A stretch of DNA of 64,000 bases, from NCBI GenBank assembly GCA_940671915.1, contig CALNVZ010003429.1, positions 25,357,630 to 25,421,629 on the forward strand, written 5' to 3'. Position 1 is the stretch's first letter. The number at the start of each line of letters is the position of its first letter. This DNA comes from Paracentrotus lividus. Taxonomy: Eukaryota > Echinodermata > Echinoidea > Camarodonta > Echinidae. The position numbers and the translations under genes were made by a program. Below, one piece after another: positions 1 to 11,280 of this stretch. Below the pieces are notes generated by a model, which was not told the DNA's origin, searched no databases, and saw only the letters and a program-made list of their open reading frames with translations.

Positions 1-80
1 GTTCATCAAAATGAGGCCATACTTCCTTCACTCTCACCCCAGAACTCTGGGCATGCCAACCAGCAGCTGATTGGTATAGC
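1..80 (+). CDS. Possible internal exon fragment at window edge
   Basis: Frame 1 is open from the first base to a good GTGAGT donor at 81 and would encode a 26-residue polar peptide ending QQLIGIA. One other frame hits a stop. A second possible acceptor lies at CCCCAG ending at 42. The exon ends in phase 2 (or phase 0 in the third frame), which does not match the phase-1 start of the next candidate exon at 4076, so it is either an exon of an upstream gene or of gene A with an unseen exon in between. I do not recognise the peptide. Support is only an open frame plus a donor, so this is weak. Confidence 0.3.
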
Positions 81-1680
81 GTGAGTGAATAAATTCTGTG
101 TGTACAGTCTGTGTATGGAAGAGCATATACTTTGCACACAAACCGCTGGATGCTGCCATTGTGCCTGTGAGATCCTATCGATTGTGGCACCGTCAATAGA
201 TATATTTACACAGTTTTGGTGCTAAATTCAGGTGTTAGAGTGGATTTAATAACAAATCCTTTTGCACACAGAGGTTAATTTAGGTATTCATTCATATTAT
301 TCTGCTTTGGCAGCAAAACAAAAAATCTATTCTCCCAATACTATACATGAGCTTTAATATAAAACCGTTTTATGAGTACGTTTGGTGGTACATCATGAAA
401 ATGAATGTTGGTAATTCTTTCTTGAGGTTTTTGTTAACTCTAAAAAGAAGTATATTGAGGGCCATGTTATTTTCATGTTGACAGTTCTATTTTTGTTCGG
501 TGTCACTGTGCTTTGGGTATAATGGTTTATCATAAGACACCATTGATCGTAAATATTTTTCCCCATATAATGTCATAGTTATGAAACTAAATATGTTACT
601 GTTAGCTAATTATGGTTATTCTGATGTGGACTTTTAGAACCATGCATACAAACGCCCACTAAATGAAAATTATAAGTCATGTCGTTCGCTCGTGTGTAGC
701 CTATCAAATCGAGAATGACATAACCTTGTTTTCTTCATAAAGTCCACGGTCATTGTCACGTAAACAATTACATTCCTCATATTTACGCAAGCCTAATTGA
801 CAAAATGCTAAATATTATGTCTATTTCCACATACGGGCGTGCCTACTTTATACGTACCACGCAGTGCAAAGTTCGTAAATTTCACACTGTTTACGTTATT
901 GATTCTGGATTTATATAAACAGAGGGGACTGCAATTTCACGCGGGGTATCACACGGTATTGTTTAGTTTTCTTTGTAAAGCCTACCCCCCCCCTCAACCA
1001 CCCCACCTTATCCCCGCCCCGAAAAATGCTTTAATAAAACATGTTTGAACGAACACTATTGGCATTATGAGAGAGGCATGCGATTTCGATGGTTTTGCAT
1101 TATGCCTATTTGACAGGAGAAAATACAATTTTACCTTCGGGGGGGGGGGCTACTTTTGGGGGACGGCTGCTTTAAACTATCATACTGGATAATAAATGCA
1201 ATGCATTATAGTGAGAATGCCTATTTACTACGTTGGCTGCATTGAGCATTTTGGTCTAAATTTCCCTCGTGTCTGTTTGACGCTCCAAAATAAAATTTTA
1301 TTGTTTGATCGGGTACACCCCTAGAAAAAAATTAACATAAAGACACCACAATTTTTTGTATTGAATAACTTTGAATTGTATGAGAAACTGCCTGAGAATA
1401 AGCTCTTTTCCCAAAATTAATTTATGTCTCCATTTAAGCATGACTATAATTAAATTTGAAGTAGATTCAATTGAATTTAGGCCAAGGACTTTTATGTCAC
1501 GTATGATTTCTTCCGTCATTCAAATGTCATTATTTCATCTTTATTAAACATTCATGCATTATTATAAAAGAAGTGTGACATTTAACACAGATCCATGGCA
1601 AAAAAATGTACTTGTGCCATTGACAGTGCAGCGTAGTGTGTACAGCAACACCGGACTTGTAAAGACAGATACAAATATAT

Positions 1681-1810
1681 ATTATATATTATAAATATAT
1701 GTGTGTGTGTGTGTGTGTGTTGTGTGTGTGTGCGTGTGTGTGTGTGTGTGTGTATGTGTGTGTGTGTGTATGTGTGTGTGTGAGGGTGTGTGTGTTTGTG
1801 TGTGTGAGTG
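1681..1810. repeat. (GT)n microsatellite
   Basis: About 120 bases of interrupted GT dinucleotide repeat with a few GTAT and GAGG interruptions, preceded by an AT-rich run. Confidence 0.95.
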
Positions 1811-1820
1811 TGTGCAATAA

Positions 1821-1943
1821 GAGAAAAGTCTAGGACAGGTATAGACGTAGCTGAAATTTGAATCTTTAATGCATCGAACTTTCGGCTAATTTGCCTTCAT
1901 CAAGATTTCTAAAGCTACGTCTATACCTGTCATAGACTTTTCT
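1821..1943. repeat. Short hairpin element with hammerhead-like core (minus strand)
   Basis: Inverted arms of about 30 bp (AGAAAAGTCTAGGACAGGTA on the left, its near complement on the right) enclose a short centre. Read on the minus strand, the tip contains GATGAAGGC, a 6-base loop, then GCCGAAAG: a 3-bp stem flanked by GATGAA and GAAA as in helix II of a hammerhead ribozyme. The core has one extra U (CTTGATGA instead of CTGATGA), so activity is doubtful. Hammerheads of this compact kind are known in Penelope-like retroelements; the assignment here is inference. Confidence 0.55.
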
Positions 1944-3181
1944 TTTATTTCACATTTATATTATCTGGACAAACGTCGTCATGTCAAAAAAAGTTGAGCC
2001 TCATCACACTTACATATATCATACACAGGGTCAAAAAATGTACAGTCATGAAATACCCCGCTTAACTGCTGCCCAAACAAAAGGGGTGATTATTGAGGAC
2101 ATTTTTATCGTAAAGTATGTTATAATACTTGGCGTCATTCGAATACTGGTAGTCCAATGACATTTAAAGTGGTGTATGCAGAATTTCACAACTGCCATTT
2201 TTTTTTCCCCTCTCTGACTTTGAAAATGCATTCTGACAATAATCATGGCTGTCCTCAGCAATTAACCCTTTTTCGAATGACTCATTCATTTTAATTCCTA
2301 CCTCGAAGATTACTCTTAGCCAAATTTCTGTTTAAAGTGCATAAATCTCAACAACATTGTTTTTTGTTGTTGCTTTTTAGGGGGAGTTTCCTTGAAAGAA
2401 CGTTGTAAATGTTACAATAAATGATGACCTTGTTATTTTGGTATATAAACATGCCCTTTGTTTGCAATCTCGTTTATTATATACACGCTGACGGTTCGAC
2501 ACTCACCATGTTCATGGAAATTTGCATTACAGGCGTGGAATATCGAGTGTTTGAAAATTAGACTTTTTCTCAATAATTTTCACGTTTTGTTTGCATTGAG
2601 TTCGTTTTGTATTGATCAGGCAAAAGATGTCTGCTCTGTTTGTTATAAAATAGTTTTTTTTTGTCTCGCGAACTTTGTGGAACATCACATCATACCTTCG
2701 GGGCAATACGCAGGGAAACCCGGTCATTCTCTAAACCCGCTCGACGCTGAAACTTTTATGAAGCCCTTTCTGAAATCTCGGTTACGTTCAATGGATCCAA
2801 ACAATATTCTATTTATCATGTATGATAAATAGAGTTATTATGGGACATATCGAGCAAAGGGTACTCGCACGAGTTTGAATTATTCATCTAAATTTTAGTA
2901 ACTACCGGTATGTTAGTACATAATTAATAAAGGAAGAAGGGCTATCGTCAGGCATGTCGTGATGTAAGTTTAATGGCTATTTCTGTTTTCGTCGGTGTTA
3001 TTTATGAGGCATTTTTGTTGCAGTGGTTGGTGTTGGTGTTATTACCTTTTTTCATAAGGTTTGTTAGTGTTTGTAAAATATTTATATCAATTTTACCTTG
3101 CTTACAGTATAATATTTTAAGACTCAATGAAAAGTGACCTGATGATCATTAGGCCTACTGTTAAAGTTGACTGCATTTTTC

Positions 3182-3183
<2 letters not shown>

Positions 3184-3247
<64 letters not shown>
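3184..3247. repeat. Poly-T tract of 64
   Basis: An uninterrupted run of about 64 T. It may be the poly-A tail of a minus-strand retroposon or a homopolymer expansion. Length may be affected by sequencing or assembly. Confidence 0.9.
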
Positions 3248-3248
<1 letters not shown>

Positions 3249-3608
3249 GTAATATTTTGCCCGAATCATACTGAAACGTGGGCTTTTATTTATTTTTACT
3301 TTTTTTTAATGGAGTGCCCTTCCTATAAACATAAAAGGGTACTATATTTGACGCTTGCCCAAGGGCCTAACGCACGGGGAATAATTAGAAATTGTAAATT
3401 TCTTGAATAAGAAAATTATTCAATCACTGGCCTATCATTGAAAAGCAGCTGCCTGTTCATTATCATGTTCTAGATAAAATTATTCATTATTCATTGCTTT
3501 CAGAATAAAATCCCAGTCAGTTCAGGTGCATGCCGTCTGAGAGCATATGATTAAAACGCGTTATCATTATCAATTATCCAATTGCCCCTCTCCTCTCTAT
3601 TTTCCTTC

Positions 3609-3666
3609 TTCTTCTTCTTCTTCTTCTTTCTCCTCTCTCCTCTCCCTCTCTCTCTCTCTCTCTCTC

Positions 3667-3700
<34 letters not shown>

Positions 3701-3742
3701 CCCCCTATTCTCTCTCTCCTCTCTTTCCTCTCTCTCTCTCCC
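3609..3742. repeat. (CT)n / (CTT)n low-complexity tract
   Basis: A CTT run followed by about 100 bases of CT dinucleotides. Open frames across it (poly Ser-Leu, poly Phe) are artefacts of the repeat. Confidence 0.95.
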
Positions 3743-4075
3743 TGCAATATTACTACTTATAATTCTTCCGTAATGTCAGGAGCAGGTTTCAGAGTGTGTG
3801 GAAGGTTGTAGGGGCGGAGATAGAGCAAGAAGGGATGGTAGGATAATAAGTTATCTAGGGACGTAGAATGCAAGGGGGAGGAGACAGACATACAGAGTAC
3901 TTCATAGAGGAGAGAGAACATGCACAAAATTAGGGGGGAACAAGAGCACATTAAGCCAAACTTCCCTCCCTTCCACTCCCTGTGGGTTAACCTAATCGCC
4001 ATTTATTTAATCAACCGTCTCCTCTCTCTCTCCTCTCTCATTCACCTACCGGATTATTGTACGACATCTGGGCAG

Positions 4076-4141
4076 TTCCATCGACATTATGGAACAGTAT
4101 GGAACAAGTCAATGACACCTTTGCCCAAGAAATAGCGCAAA
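4076..4141 (+). CDS. Gene A candidate stem exon
   Basis: A 66-bp phase 1-1 exon between an AG at 4074-4075, preceded by a long CT tract with no intervening AG, and a consensus GTAAGT donor at 4142. It reads VPSTLWNSMEQVNDTFAQEI, ending AQ, and joins in frame to the TM exon (A plus CT gives Thr). The pyrimidine tract sits unusually far (about 25 bases) from the AG, which lowers confidence. Confidence 0.45.
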
Positions 4142-6843
4142 GTAAGTGCATGATAAGGTTTCTTCTGACACTAAAAACACTAAAAAGAGTCCACATCAGA
4201 ACAGTATAAAGATTGATGCAACTTTTAAATACTAGTATTCATATATATTTTTGGGAAAGAAAATGAGGTGAAATAGGCATGCCAGTGGGAGAGTGGGGGA
4301 CGTTATTTAGGGACAATGGATGTCCCTCTTTTTCGAGACAAGTTCCGGATCAGTGAACCCGTCTGACCCATATGATCTACTCCTCCATTACTTTGAAACA
4401 CTCATTAACTGCTTTAAACCAAGTGAAAACTGTCTGATGTCATGAACTTATTTTACGACTCCGTGAGCGCAAAATAAGGAAATTTAATATTTGATTTGAT
4501 TTGATTTGATTTATTTATTCATCATCATCATCAACAATAACATGGTCAGTGATTACAATATTGAGATACATGATTGAAAGGAATATAAATGAATACACAA
4601 TTGGTACATAAATTAATACAGATGATGAAAAGGAGCCAAAAAATAGCACATGTGCTAGTCGAGTCTGGCTCCTGTTCTTAGCACACACTTGACAAGAGTA
4701 AATATATCATTGTATAAAAGAAAAGTAATAGAACTTAACAGAAAGTATACATGCTGAGTAGTACCCCAGCATGACTGCTACTGCAAATATGTTTATATAG
4801 AGTATAACCATGTTTTGAAGTTATACATTATATAAATTAACATAAATCTACGGAATATCCATAACAAATTCTTATTATTGTAACAAAAAGGAACAAAAAT
4901 AGAAAAGAAAAAAAGAAAAAAGAATGGAATAAGATTAAAGAAAAGAAAAAACTATTTACAATATAGACATTTGAACTTAATAATACTTTCATTTATTGAA
5001 CCTGTCATGGCTCAGGTTCAAAGGTCAGGTCGACTATAAGTAGAATGAACAGAATCTTGTTAAATTAAGTTCAATGACGACATGCATAATGTATTTATCT
5101 TATGACATAATTATTATTGTAATGTGGGTTTTTTCTGAATCATTTTTCAGCTCCACCAGAGAATTCGATGTATGCTGGTGGTATAGCAGTACTTGTGGCC
5201 TTTGTTCTGTTCATGTACTGGGGCTCCCTCAACGAGAAAGAGTGAGTATGTAGTGCTCAGGGTGGTATCTCACTTCGAGGAAATTACTTTGTAACAACTT
5301 TGAGACGGATTTCGGATACGTCGTGGAGACGTCTCCGAGACGTTTCATGAGTCGCGGAAACTACTTTGAGACGGTTCTTTGAAACTGCTTCGAGACAGTT
5401 TTTGAAAATTGTCGCGAAGTGAGATACCACCCTTAGACTGCAATGTGCCTTGAACAAATTATAGCGAGGCACGCCAAACATTGCCAAAGGTCAGTACAAA
5501 AGCATGCTGTGCAGTACAACAAGATAATAATAGTAATTACAATGCCTTTTCTTAAGGATATAAAGCGTCAGTTTGTGTCATTACCCAGGCTTTGGTATAG
5601 ATTCCATGATAAGGATTTCGGAAAACGATTTTAGAAATTTCTTTCAATTTTATGTAATGTAGATTAAAGGTATCTGTCAGAACAAGGTTTTGCGATTCTA
5701 TGATAACCTCCCAGCGAACGACCTCTTGATAACCAACTCAAACAGCCACTCTCTAAACATAGTATCCATGTCCTGGGGGCAATTGTCCTCTGGTAATTGT
5801 CCTAGGTGTAGTTGACTTGAAGAAGGTGTCCATTTGATACGGCGTTTGCAGCGATTGGAAGTTCGCCTTGGTTCACATTCCGGTAATTATGAAGTGTGCC
5901 GAAAAAGGAGTTCTTAAAGAAAATCCAACGGTTCGTAGGAATGCAAGTTTTTACAAAATACAGGCAAATGAAATATAATGATGAATAAATTCAATAATTA
6001 GACGACATAGGCCCCTCCCTGTATTTAGTTTTAGGCATAAATTATATATCTGATTTTATATGTAAATTATGTGTTCTATTTTGCAGTGAAACGGATGATG
6101 AGAAAAAGGGCAAGGAAAAGAAGCAGATTCCGAACTGGCTGAGTGGGACAAATAAATACCATACAAAGAAGCAGAAAAAGAGGAAGGACAAACGAAGTGG
6201 TGTTTATAGCGTCAGTGACGCAATGTCTAAACATTTACTCGCAAATACGCGAAGGGAAGAGAAAACTTGCGCCGAGTGCGAGCAATGTCGACTCCAGGAA
6301 TATAACATGCAAAACTTGAGAACATTGTCGAATGGAGAACATTTAACGTGTGAAACGTCTCAAACAAGCAATAACCAGAGTCCTAGCTGCAACATCCAAA
6401 GAGGGGAGCACGCCCGCAACGGCAAGCCAAGCAGAAAACGCGCAAACTCGTCACCCGAAATTATCGTCACATCGCCCTCCGTAAAGAATGGTGCGTGCAC
6501 GTGTGCGCGTCCAAACCAAAATGGCGGAAACGTGTTGCATCCTTTACCAAGGCGAAACAGTGCCCACTTAGAACATGAGGATAAGACAACATTGGTTAAG
6601 TTTTGCGAGAGGGATTGTGAAAGAACTTCTGAGATTACAGCACAAGACAGTTTACACTTCGAGAAGGAAACTAGAAATGGTGTTGCGGACCCGGATAAGT
6701 CGTGTTTGAAATGCAAGGTGCCGTGTAGCACCGCTGTGGTGAAGACCAACGGGAAAGTTCTGCGCCAACTGGATGATGCCTCCATATGCCTCGAGAGCAA
6801 CCCGAATGTAGCCATCGCCATATTGGCAGAGTCAGTGATATGA
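4076..6843 (+). CDS. Gene A: single-pass membrane protein, 5' end missing; join(4076..4141, 5151..5241, 6087..6843)
   Basis: The three exons join in one frame with GT-AG borders. The product has a short extracellular stem with an N-glycosylation sequon (NDT), one hydrophobic helix of about 20 residues (AGGIAVLVAFVLFMYW), a very basic juxtamembrane stretch (KKGKEKKQ, then KKQKKRKDKR), and a cytoplasmic region of about 250 residues ending at the TGA at 6841-6843. The orientation (inside = C-terminal) follows the basic stop-transfer residues. The tail has clustered cysteines: CAECEQC, CTC, CERDC, CLKCKVPC. I recognise no named domain and assign no function. No signal peptide or start codon was found, so the 5' end lies upstream or was missed. 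The last two exons are well supported by frame, composition and splice sites; the first is tentative. Confidence 0.7.
4491..4700 (-). repeat. Possible LINE 3' end (minus strand), in gene A intron
   Basis: Begins with five TTTGA units, then ATTTATTCATCATCATC and a unique block ending near GTCTGGCTCC. Interpreted as a retroposon tail by its tandem end; no open reading frame is visible. Confidence 0.3.
5151..5241 (+). CDS. Gene A transmembrane exon
   Basis: This 91-bp exon has the acceptor CATTTTTCAG ending at 5150 and the donor GTGAGT at 5242. It enters in phase 1 and leaves in phase 2, and encodes PPENSMYAGGIAVLVAFVLF followed by MYWGSLNEK, a clear membrane helix. A small foldback element begins 17 bases after the donor. 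Confidence 0.8.
5259..5433. mobile_element. Foldback MITE, GTGGTATCTCAC family
   Basis: About 20-bp termini AGGGTGGTATCTCACTTCG and CGAAGTGAGATACCACCCT are perfect inverted repeats around a 175-bp element rich in GAGACG/CGTCTC. It lies in the gene A intron, 17 bases downstream of the 5' splice site. A longer relative is at 35915-36241. Confidence 0.8.
6087..6843 (+). CDS. Gene A terminal exon, cytoplasmic Cys-cluster region
   Basis: The acceptor TATTTTGCAG ends at 6086. The exon completes the split codon GA-T (Asp) and stays open for 251 residues to TGA. Composition is markedly more GC-rich and less repetitive than the flanks, as expected of coding DNA. Basic patches follow the membrane; the centre is Ser/Asn-rich (SSPEIIVTSPS); the C terminus ends NVAIAILAESVI. 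An in-frame Met at 6223 is internal and not the start. Confidence 0.8.
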
Positions 6844-7970
6844 AGGGATCAACCTGAAGACTTTGTCGTATTTTGTTTGATTTGGTCTAGTCTTGAAAAG
6901 ACGGACCTTAAGAGCTGATGAAGATATCGTTACGCCGGTGACGGTTTTGCCATCCTTCATTGTTTTGCAATGTTGACTGAGTTGGGTCCTGGTTCCTTGG
7001 AACTGTGGAAAGGACATATCTTTGCCGTATTCTGGAAAGTCTCGTAATTAAGAACAGACCAGCAAGAACAGGTTGTTCGAAACTTAGGTGAACGGGTGTG
7101 AACGCTCATGTCTTAGAAAAGTGCCTTATCATTCTTATTCATTATGATTTAAGTAGTTGATGCGCACAAGCATGCCATATGAGAGGTTTTCAAGTCATTT
7201 TGGAACGGGGTCTGTCTACGTGTGTCCCTGACGAGGAAGAATGTGATGGATGTACTTTGCATTTTGGTTGGTGTACCCGTGCCGAGCACAGACTGTGCTG
7301 TCATATGCATTTTAAGCTAAACAGAACTTGGTCCGCTTAGCGAAATTTGAAGCTAGTCAAAACTGGGTGCGTTTAGGGAACTTTAAAGCTTTTTCAAATC
7401 TAGTGCGTGTCCGGGAAAATTTATGCTGTTCAGATGTGGTGCTCTTTGGGAACTTTTAGGCTTGTCTGATTACTTTAGTCCAAAATGGATGTACTTCGGG
7501 AACTGTTAGAGAAGTCAATAAACTTGGTGCGAAGTGCGTTTAGGAAATGTTTAGTCTTGCAAAATACTTGGTGCTTGCAGTAATTTTATTGTAATCAAAA
7601 CAGAATACTCTTATCAATCAATCATGGAAATCAATATGAAACTATTATTTTAGTATTCTTAAGGATAATTCGCTCCTGATGGTTTTAAAAGAAGGAAAGT
7701 AGATTGTCCTTCATTCAATCCAATTGAATTTAAGGTAAGGAGTCGTTTGAAATTTAAATGATATAACCTTTGCCTGACTTGGTACAGTCATGTCAAATGT
7801 GTACTTATCAATTTCTATATTTTGCCACGAAAAAAAAATGCTATGCAATCTATACAAGCTATAAATATTACATCGAACTTTTCACTGTTCGTTTTCTTTT
7901 TCTGAATTAATGATTTGAAAGTTGACAAGAGAAAATAAACGTGTATTTTATTGATTTGTATAATAACATG
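6844..7970 (+). other. Probable 3' UTR of gene A
   Basis: Non-coding sequence after the stop, with AATAAA signals at 7517-7522 and 7934-7939. The second is followed by a GT-rich stretch and is the better candidate for the cleavage signal. A degenerate tandem repeat occupies 7326-7560 (separate entry). Confidence 0.5.
7326..7560 (+). repeat. Degenerate ~36-50-bp tandem array in the 3' UTR
   Basis: At least six related units begin near 7327, 7363, 7400, 7435, 7485 and 7527. Each follows the pattern CTTGGTGCG, a T-rich spacer, then TTAGGGAACTTT and an AAGCT-like end. Units have diverged by many substitutions but keep the order of the two blocks. Confidence 0.6.
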
Positions 7971-8102
7971 ACTTTTGAGGTTTACATTGTCTATTCAAAG
8001 ATGTTAGGGATGTAAAGTTTTACATCTTAAGACTTTGCCTGTCCTGTTATCTTCGTTGTTTCCTCATCGTTGGTACAAAAGAAAGAGCTACAATGACACG
8101 TA

Positions 8103-8369
8103 AAGTGGTGGCCAAAATTATTAGAACACCTAGCATATTTAAGAGATTAAAGCTGTTTTCATTCAGTTGGCCATTAAATGCCTAATATTGTTTAAATATG
8201 TACAAAAGTCATCATTATGCTTTAAAAACTGTAAAATATACTCAACAGAAGTAAAGTTTTGGCCAAGCTTTTCGAACTCGCTCTATTGTGCACTATATAC
8301 TCCACCTCTTGAAAAAAAAATATAAAAATCCCGCAACTATCAGTGTTCTAATAATTTTGGCCACCACTG
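8103..8369. mobile_element. TA-flanked Tc1/mariner-type MITE
   Basis: About 28-bp terminal inverted repeats, AAGTGGTGGCCAAAATTATT at the left and the complement at the right, flanked by TA on both sides (8101-8102 and 8370-8371). The 267-bp interior is non-coding. TA target sites and CAGTGGTGGCC-like termini are typical of Tc1/mariner elements. Confidence 0.75.
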
Positions 8370-8493
8370 TACAAGTAAATAAATGTGAAAATATTAATGT
8401 TGCAATTGTTTAAGAAATAATTGGAAACTGTCGTTAGAAAATCAAACAAAGGTCATGATCAACAAAAGTCAATAGTGGGCAACGCCCCTTTAA

Positions 8494-8763
8494 GCCCGCG
8501 TCACACTGTCCCGAAGTTGAGCAAGGATGAACACACGATCATGGACATTTTTAAATTTTGCTCTGATCACGAAAGCAAAGAGCCATTCGTGTACCCTTCG
8601 TGTGTTGTTCGAGTGCCACCGTGCAATCTTCTATGGACATCGTCCTCGTTCTGGCTATTGTTTGGCTGTTGACCCAGTTCGGAGTTAATTCTTCTCGTGA
8701 ACCCTAACATTTCACATTTCGTGTGTCCATCTTTGCTCAACTTCGGAACAGTGTGACACCACC
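8494..8763. mobile_element. MITE with GTCACACTGTcCCGAAGTTG termini
   Basis: Inverted repeats of about 45 bp (GCGTCACACTGTCCCGAAGT; complement at right) bound 270 bp. The left flank is TTAA (8490-8493), the right is TTTA, consistent with a decayed TTAA target duplication. A long open frame across it is not coding. Confidence 0.7.
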
Positions 8764-8903
8764 TTTACAGAATAAATGCTAGTCACCGTCTCAAAACCAT
8801 CAATAGGTCACTAATATAACAACATAAAAATAGCAGGAAAAGCGGATTCCATTTAGGATATTATCTTAAATCATATTTCAACGTTATGTTTATTTTATTT
8901 TAT

Positions 8904-9130
8904 TTATTTTTTTGTTTGATTTGATTTCATTTGAAATGGTTTATTAGGGAAAAAATCATCGCGGCCAATAGCCGAAACACGAATATTTGTACAAAGTAAA
9001 AATATAACATACAATAATTGTATAATGATACACGATAATTATATAATAAGATAACAGATCATGTAGCAAAAAGAAATCATTTCATCACAAGTAGATGATT
9101 CGAATTACTATAAAAACTTAAATAGGATAA
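8904..9130 (-). repeat. Possible LINE 3' end (minus strand)
   Basis: A (TTTGAT)n-like border is followed by a unique block containing ATCGCGGCCAATAGCC. Together with 4491-4700, which starts with TTTGATTTGATTTGATTTGA, this resembles the short tandem tails of L2/CR1-type retroposons read in reverse. There is no coding remnant to confirm it. Confidence 0.3.
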
Positions 9131-9666
9131 CAGGATAAACATGAATAATTTGTTATTTTAGAAATATTAGACTTACTTATTGAACCACAATCGTTCGATA
9201 CCATTAGAAAGCTTGGGAAATCTTGTTTCTGAAAACTGACTACTTTGTGGTTTTGAACATGTTGAACTGGTTAGTCAAATATGAATTTGTCATAAAATTA
9301 ACCATCGGGCCATATGGATAAATTGATTGATTGGTTGGTTTATTGTTCATAAATATTAGTAGGTCAATGGTTAACACGCTCAGGTGTTGCAGTATTCGAG
9401 GGCTGTAAATTGACCATTGTTTTTACTTTCTTCTTCAAATCGGCAAAATTGGAGGCAAATTTTATTGGTATATTCTCCTGAATAAAACAGGAATGATATA
9501 TATATATAAAAGATTTACACATTTTTATGATTACAAGAAAATGATATATTAGCATGTTTATTAATAATAATGAATGATCAGTAATTAGTTGAAGTACATG
9601 TCACGTAGTAACAAATGGTTAACAACCTTAATTGTCACTAAAAATAAACGTAAATATTTAATTAAT

Positions 9667-9862
9667 CAGGCGCGGATCCAGGGGCCGAGCAGGCCCGCCC
9701 CTCCCCCCCCCCCCCCGAGCAAAAAAAAAGCTAACATGAAATATTTTTTATTTACCTTTTTGCACGCCCGGTGTGACGTGAAAGAAAAATTGGGCGCACC
9801 AAAATCTGAAATTCCGATTCCCCCCCCCCCCTCTCTCATGAAATTCTGGATCCGCCACGTGA
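9667..9862. mobile_element. Small MITE with GGATCC termini
   Basis: Termini CAGGCGCGGATCCAGG and CTGGATCCGCCACGTG are imperfect inverted repeats around C-runs. They resemble the CAGTGGCG ends of the hAT-type elements at 45226 and 46834. No clear target duplication. Confidence 0.5.
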
Positions 9863-10013
9863 ATTGCTTTAAAAAATATCGACATCAAATGCTATTGTCG
9901 TGATTGTGATAATGCAACACCTGTCACATTTTCGTCAGCATTCACAAATTATGTCCGTTTTGCTCAGGAATCATAACTTTAAGATGGGTTTTGGACTTTT
10001 TTTATTTATATAT

Positions 10014-10110
10014 TATATTATTATTTTTTTATTTATTTATTTATTATTATTATTATTTATTATTTTATTTTATTTTTTTATTTTTTTTTTTTTTTTTGGG
10101 GGGGGGCTGG
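10014..10110. repeat. (TTTA/TTAT)n low-complexity tract
   Basis: AT-only repeat ending in a T run and G run; a similar tract is at 10790-10868. Hydrophobic open frames here are artefacts. Confidence 0.9.
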
Positions 10111-10797
10111 TAAATGTCCTTAACAATATATAATCCTAAATTTTAAGAGTAAATGTTACATGAATGCATCTTTTGAAATCCTTTTCCATAAAGACACCTG
10201 TAAAATTTGGTCAACAAATGCCTTTTCTCAAAGGGTACAACGATAGATTTAGCTTCTTAAGGAATCAAACTCCGTGTGGTGCAGTCATTTATAGATGATT
10301 AATCACATTGTGTAATAATGGCTACCAAAATTCAAAATAAGCGATCTCAGTGAAATATTTACCATTTTATCAATAATTATTTCATAGCTGTCTGGTTCCA
10401 ATATTTATCACCAGCAGTTGCGTGTGTTTCTACCAATTTGCATGGTTTCTTACCGTTGGAGACAAATGAATAAATTAATTGTCTAATGTATTGATTGTTA
10501 TGTTTTTAGAACAGGGTAAAGTCAAGCTATAACTGTATATTTTTGATAAAAAAGTGGCCTGTTTAAAAATCAATTTATTAAAAAAGGAAAGAAATATAGT
10601 ACTCTACATGAAACATTTGAATTGTTTGACTTTTTATTTCTGTCTTTGCAGATTGATAATTGCATTTTTTTTAATAGAGTTTTCAAAGTCATTAATTATT
10701 ATCATTTACAAAAAGCACAAATCATGTCTTCTCTTATTTGGAATTTGTTAAAAGTTTTTGAGTTGGGCCTATTTCTAATTTCAGATTTTCTATTTAT

Positions 10798-10828
<31 letters not shown>

Positions 10829-10936
10829 TATTTATTTTATTTATTTATTTATTTTTTTTTTTTTTTTGAAAGAGAAAATTAAGAAAATTCACCCAAAATA
10901 AATAAAAAAGATTGTAAGGTTTAATGTTTTTAGTTC

Positions 10937-11065
10937 GTGATGACTCCCATGTGTCGTGTATGTAGATTTGATAAATTGACATTTTTCATGGTTCTTGAAA
11001 AAGGATTAGACCTATTTCATAAAGACATTTATGAACATAGATTTGATGTTATATCGACATTGGCA
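10937..11065 (+). repeat. Diverged copy of the hairpin-loop sequence at 31420-31540
   Basis: The segment around GTGTATGTAGATTTGATAAA, TCATGGTTCTTGA and GATGTTATATCGACA aligns in order with GTGTATGTAAATTTCATAAA, TCATGGTTCTTCA and GATGGTATATCGACC at 31420-31530, without the flanking inverted repeats. It is therefore a repeat fragment, and the 79-residue open frame over it is unlikely to be a gene. Confidence 0.6.
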
Positions 11066-11280
11066 AAAGAAAAAAAGTATTCTGCAATGGTAAAAAGTGC
11101 ATTGGTACAATGGACACTAGATGGCGCCCTAAAACACCCAGAACTTTCTACATCAACTATTAGTATTATTATTTAAATTGAGATGTGCAATAATCTGATA
11201 ATGAAAAATGAAAGCTCGTCATCAAAATGAAATTCTGACCATATAAAGGGTGCTCATTTCCAAATTCGATTAATTAAATT

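Noticed and set aside
2458-2832. A 124-residue frame upstream of gene A.
   Set aside because: AT-rich, no recognisable domain, no acceptor or donor that would join it to gene A in frame.
6360-6821. A 153-residue minus-strand frame opposite gene A.
   Set aside because: It is the antisense shadow of the terminal coding exon, whose + strand frame is continuous with the TM exon.
10937-11176. A 79-residue frame that looks protein-like.
   Set aside because: The DNA aligns with the centre of a mobile hairpin at 31420-31540, so it is repeat-derived.
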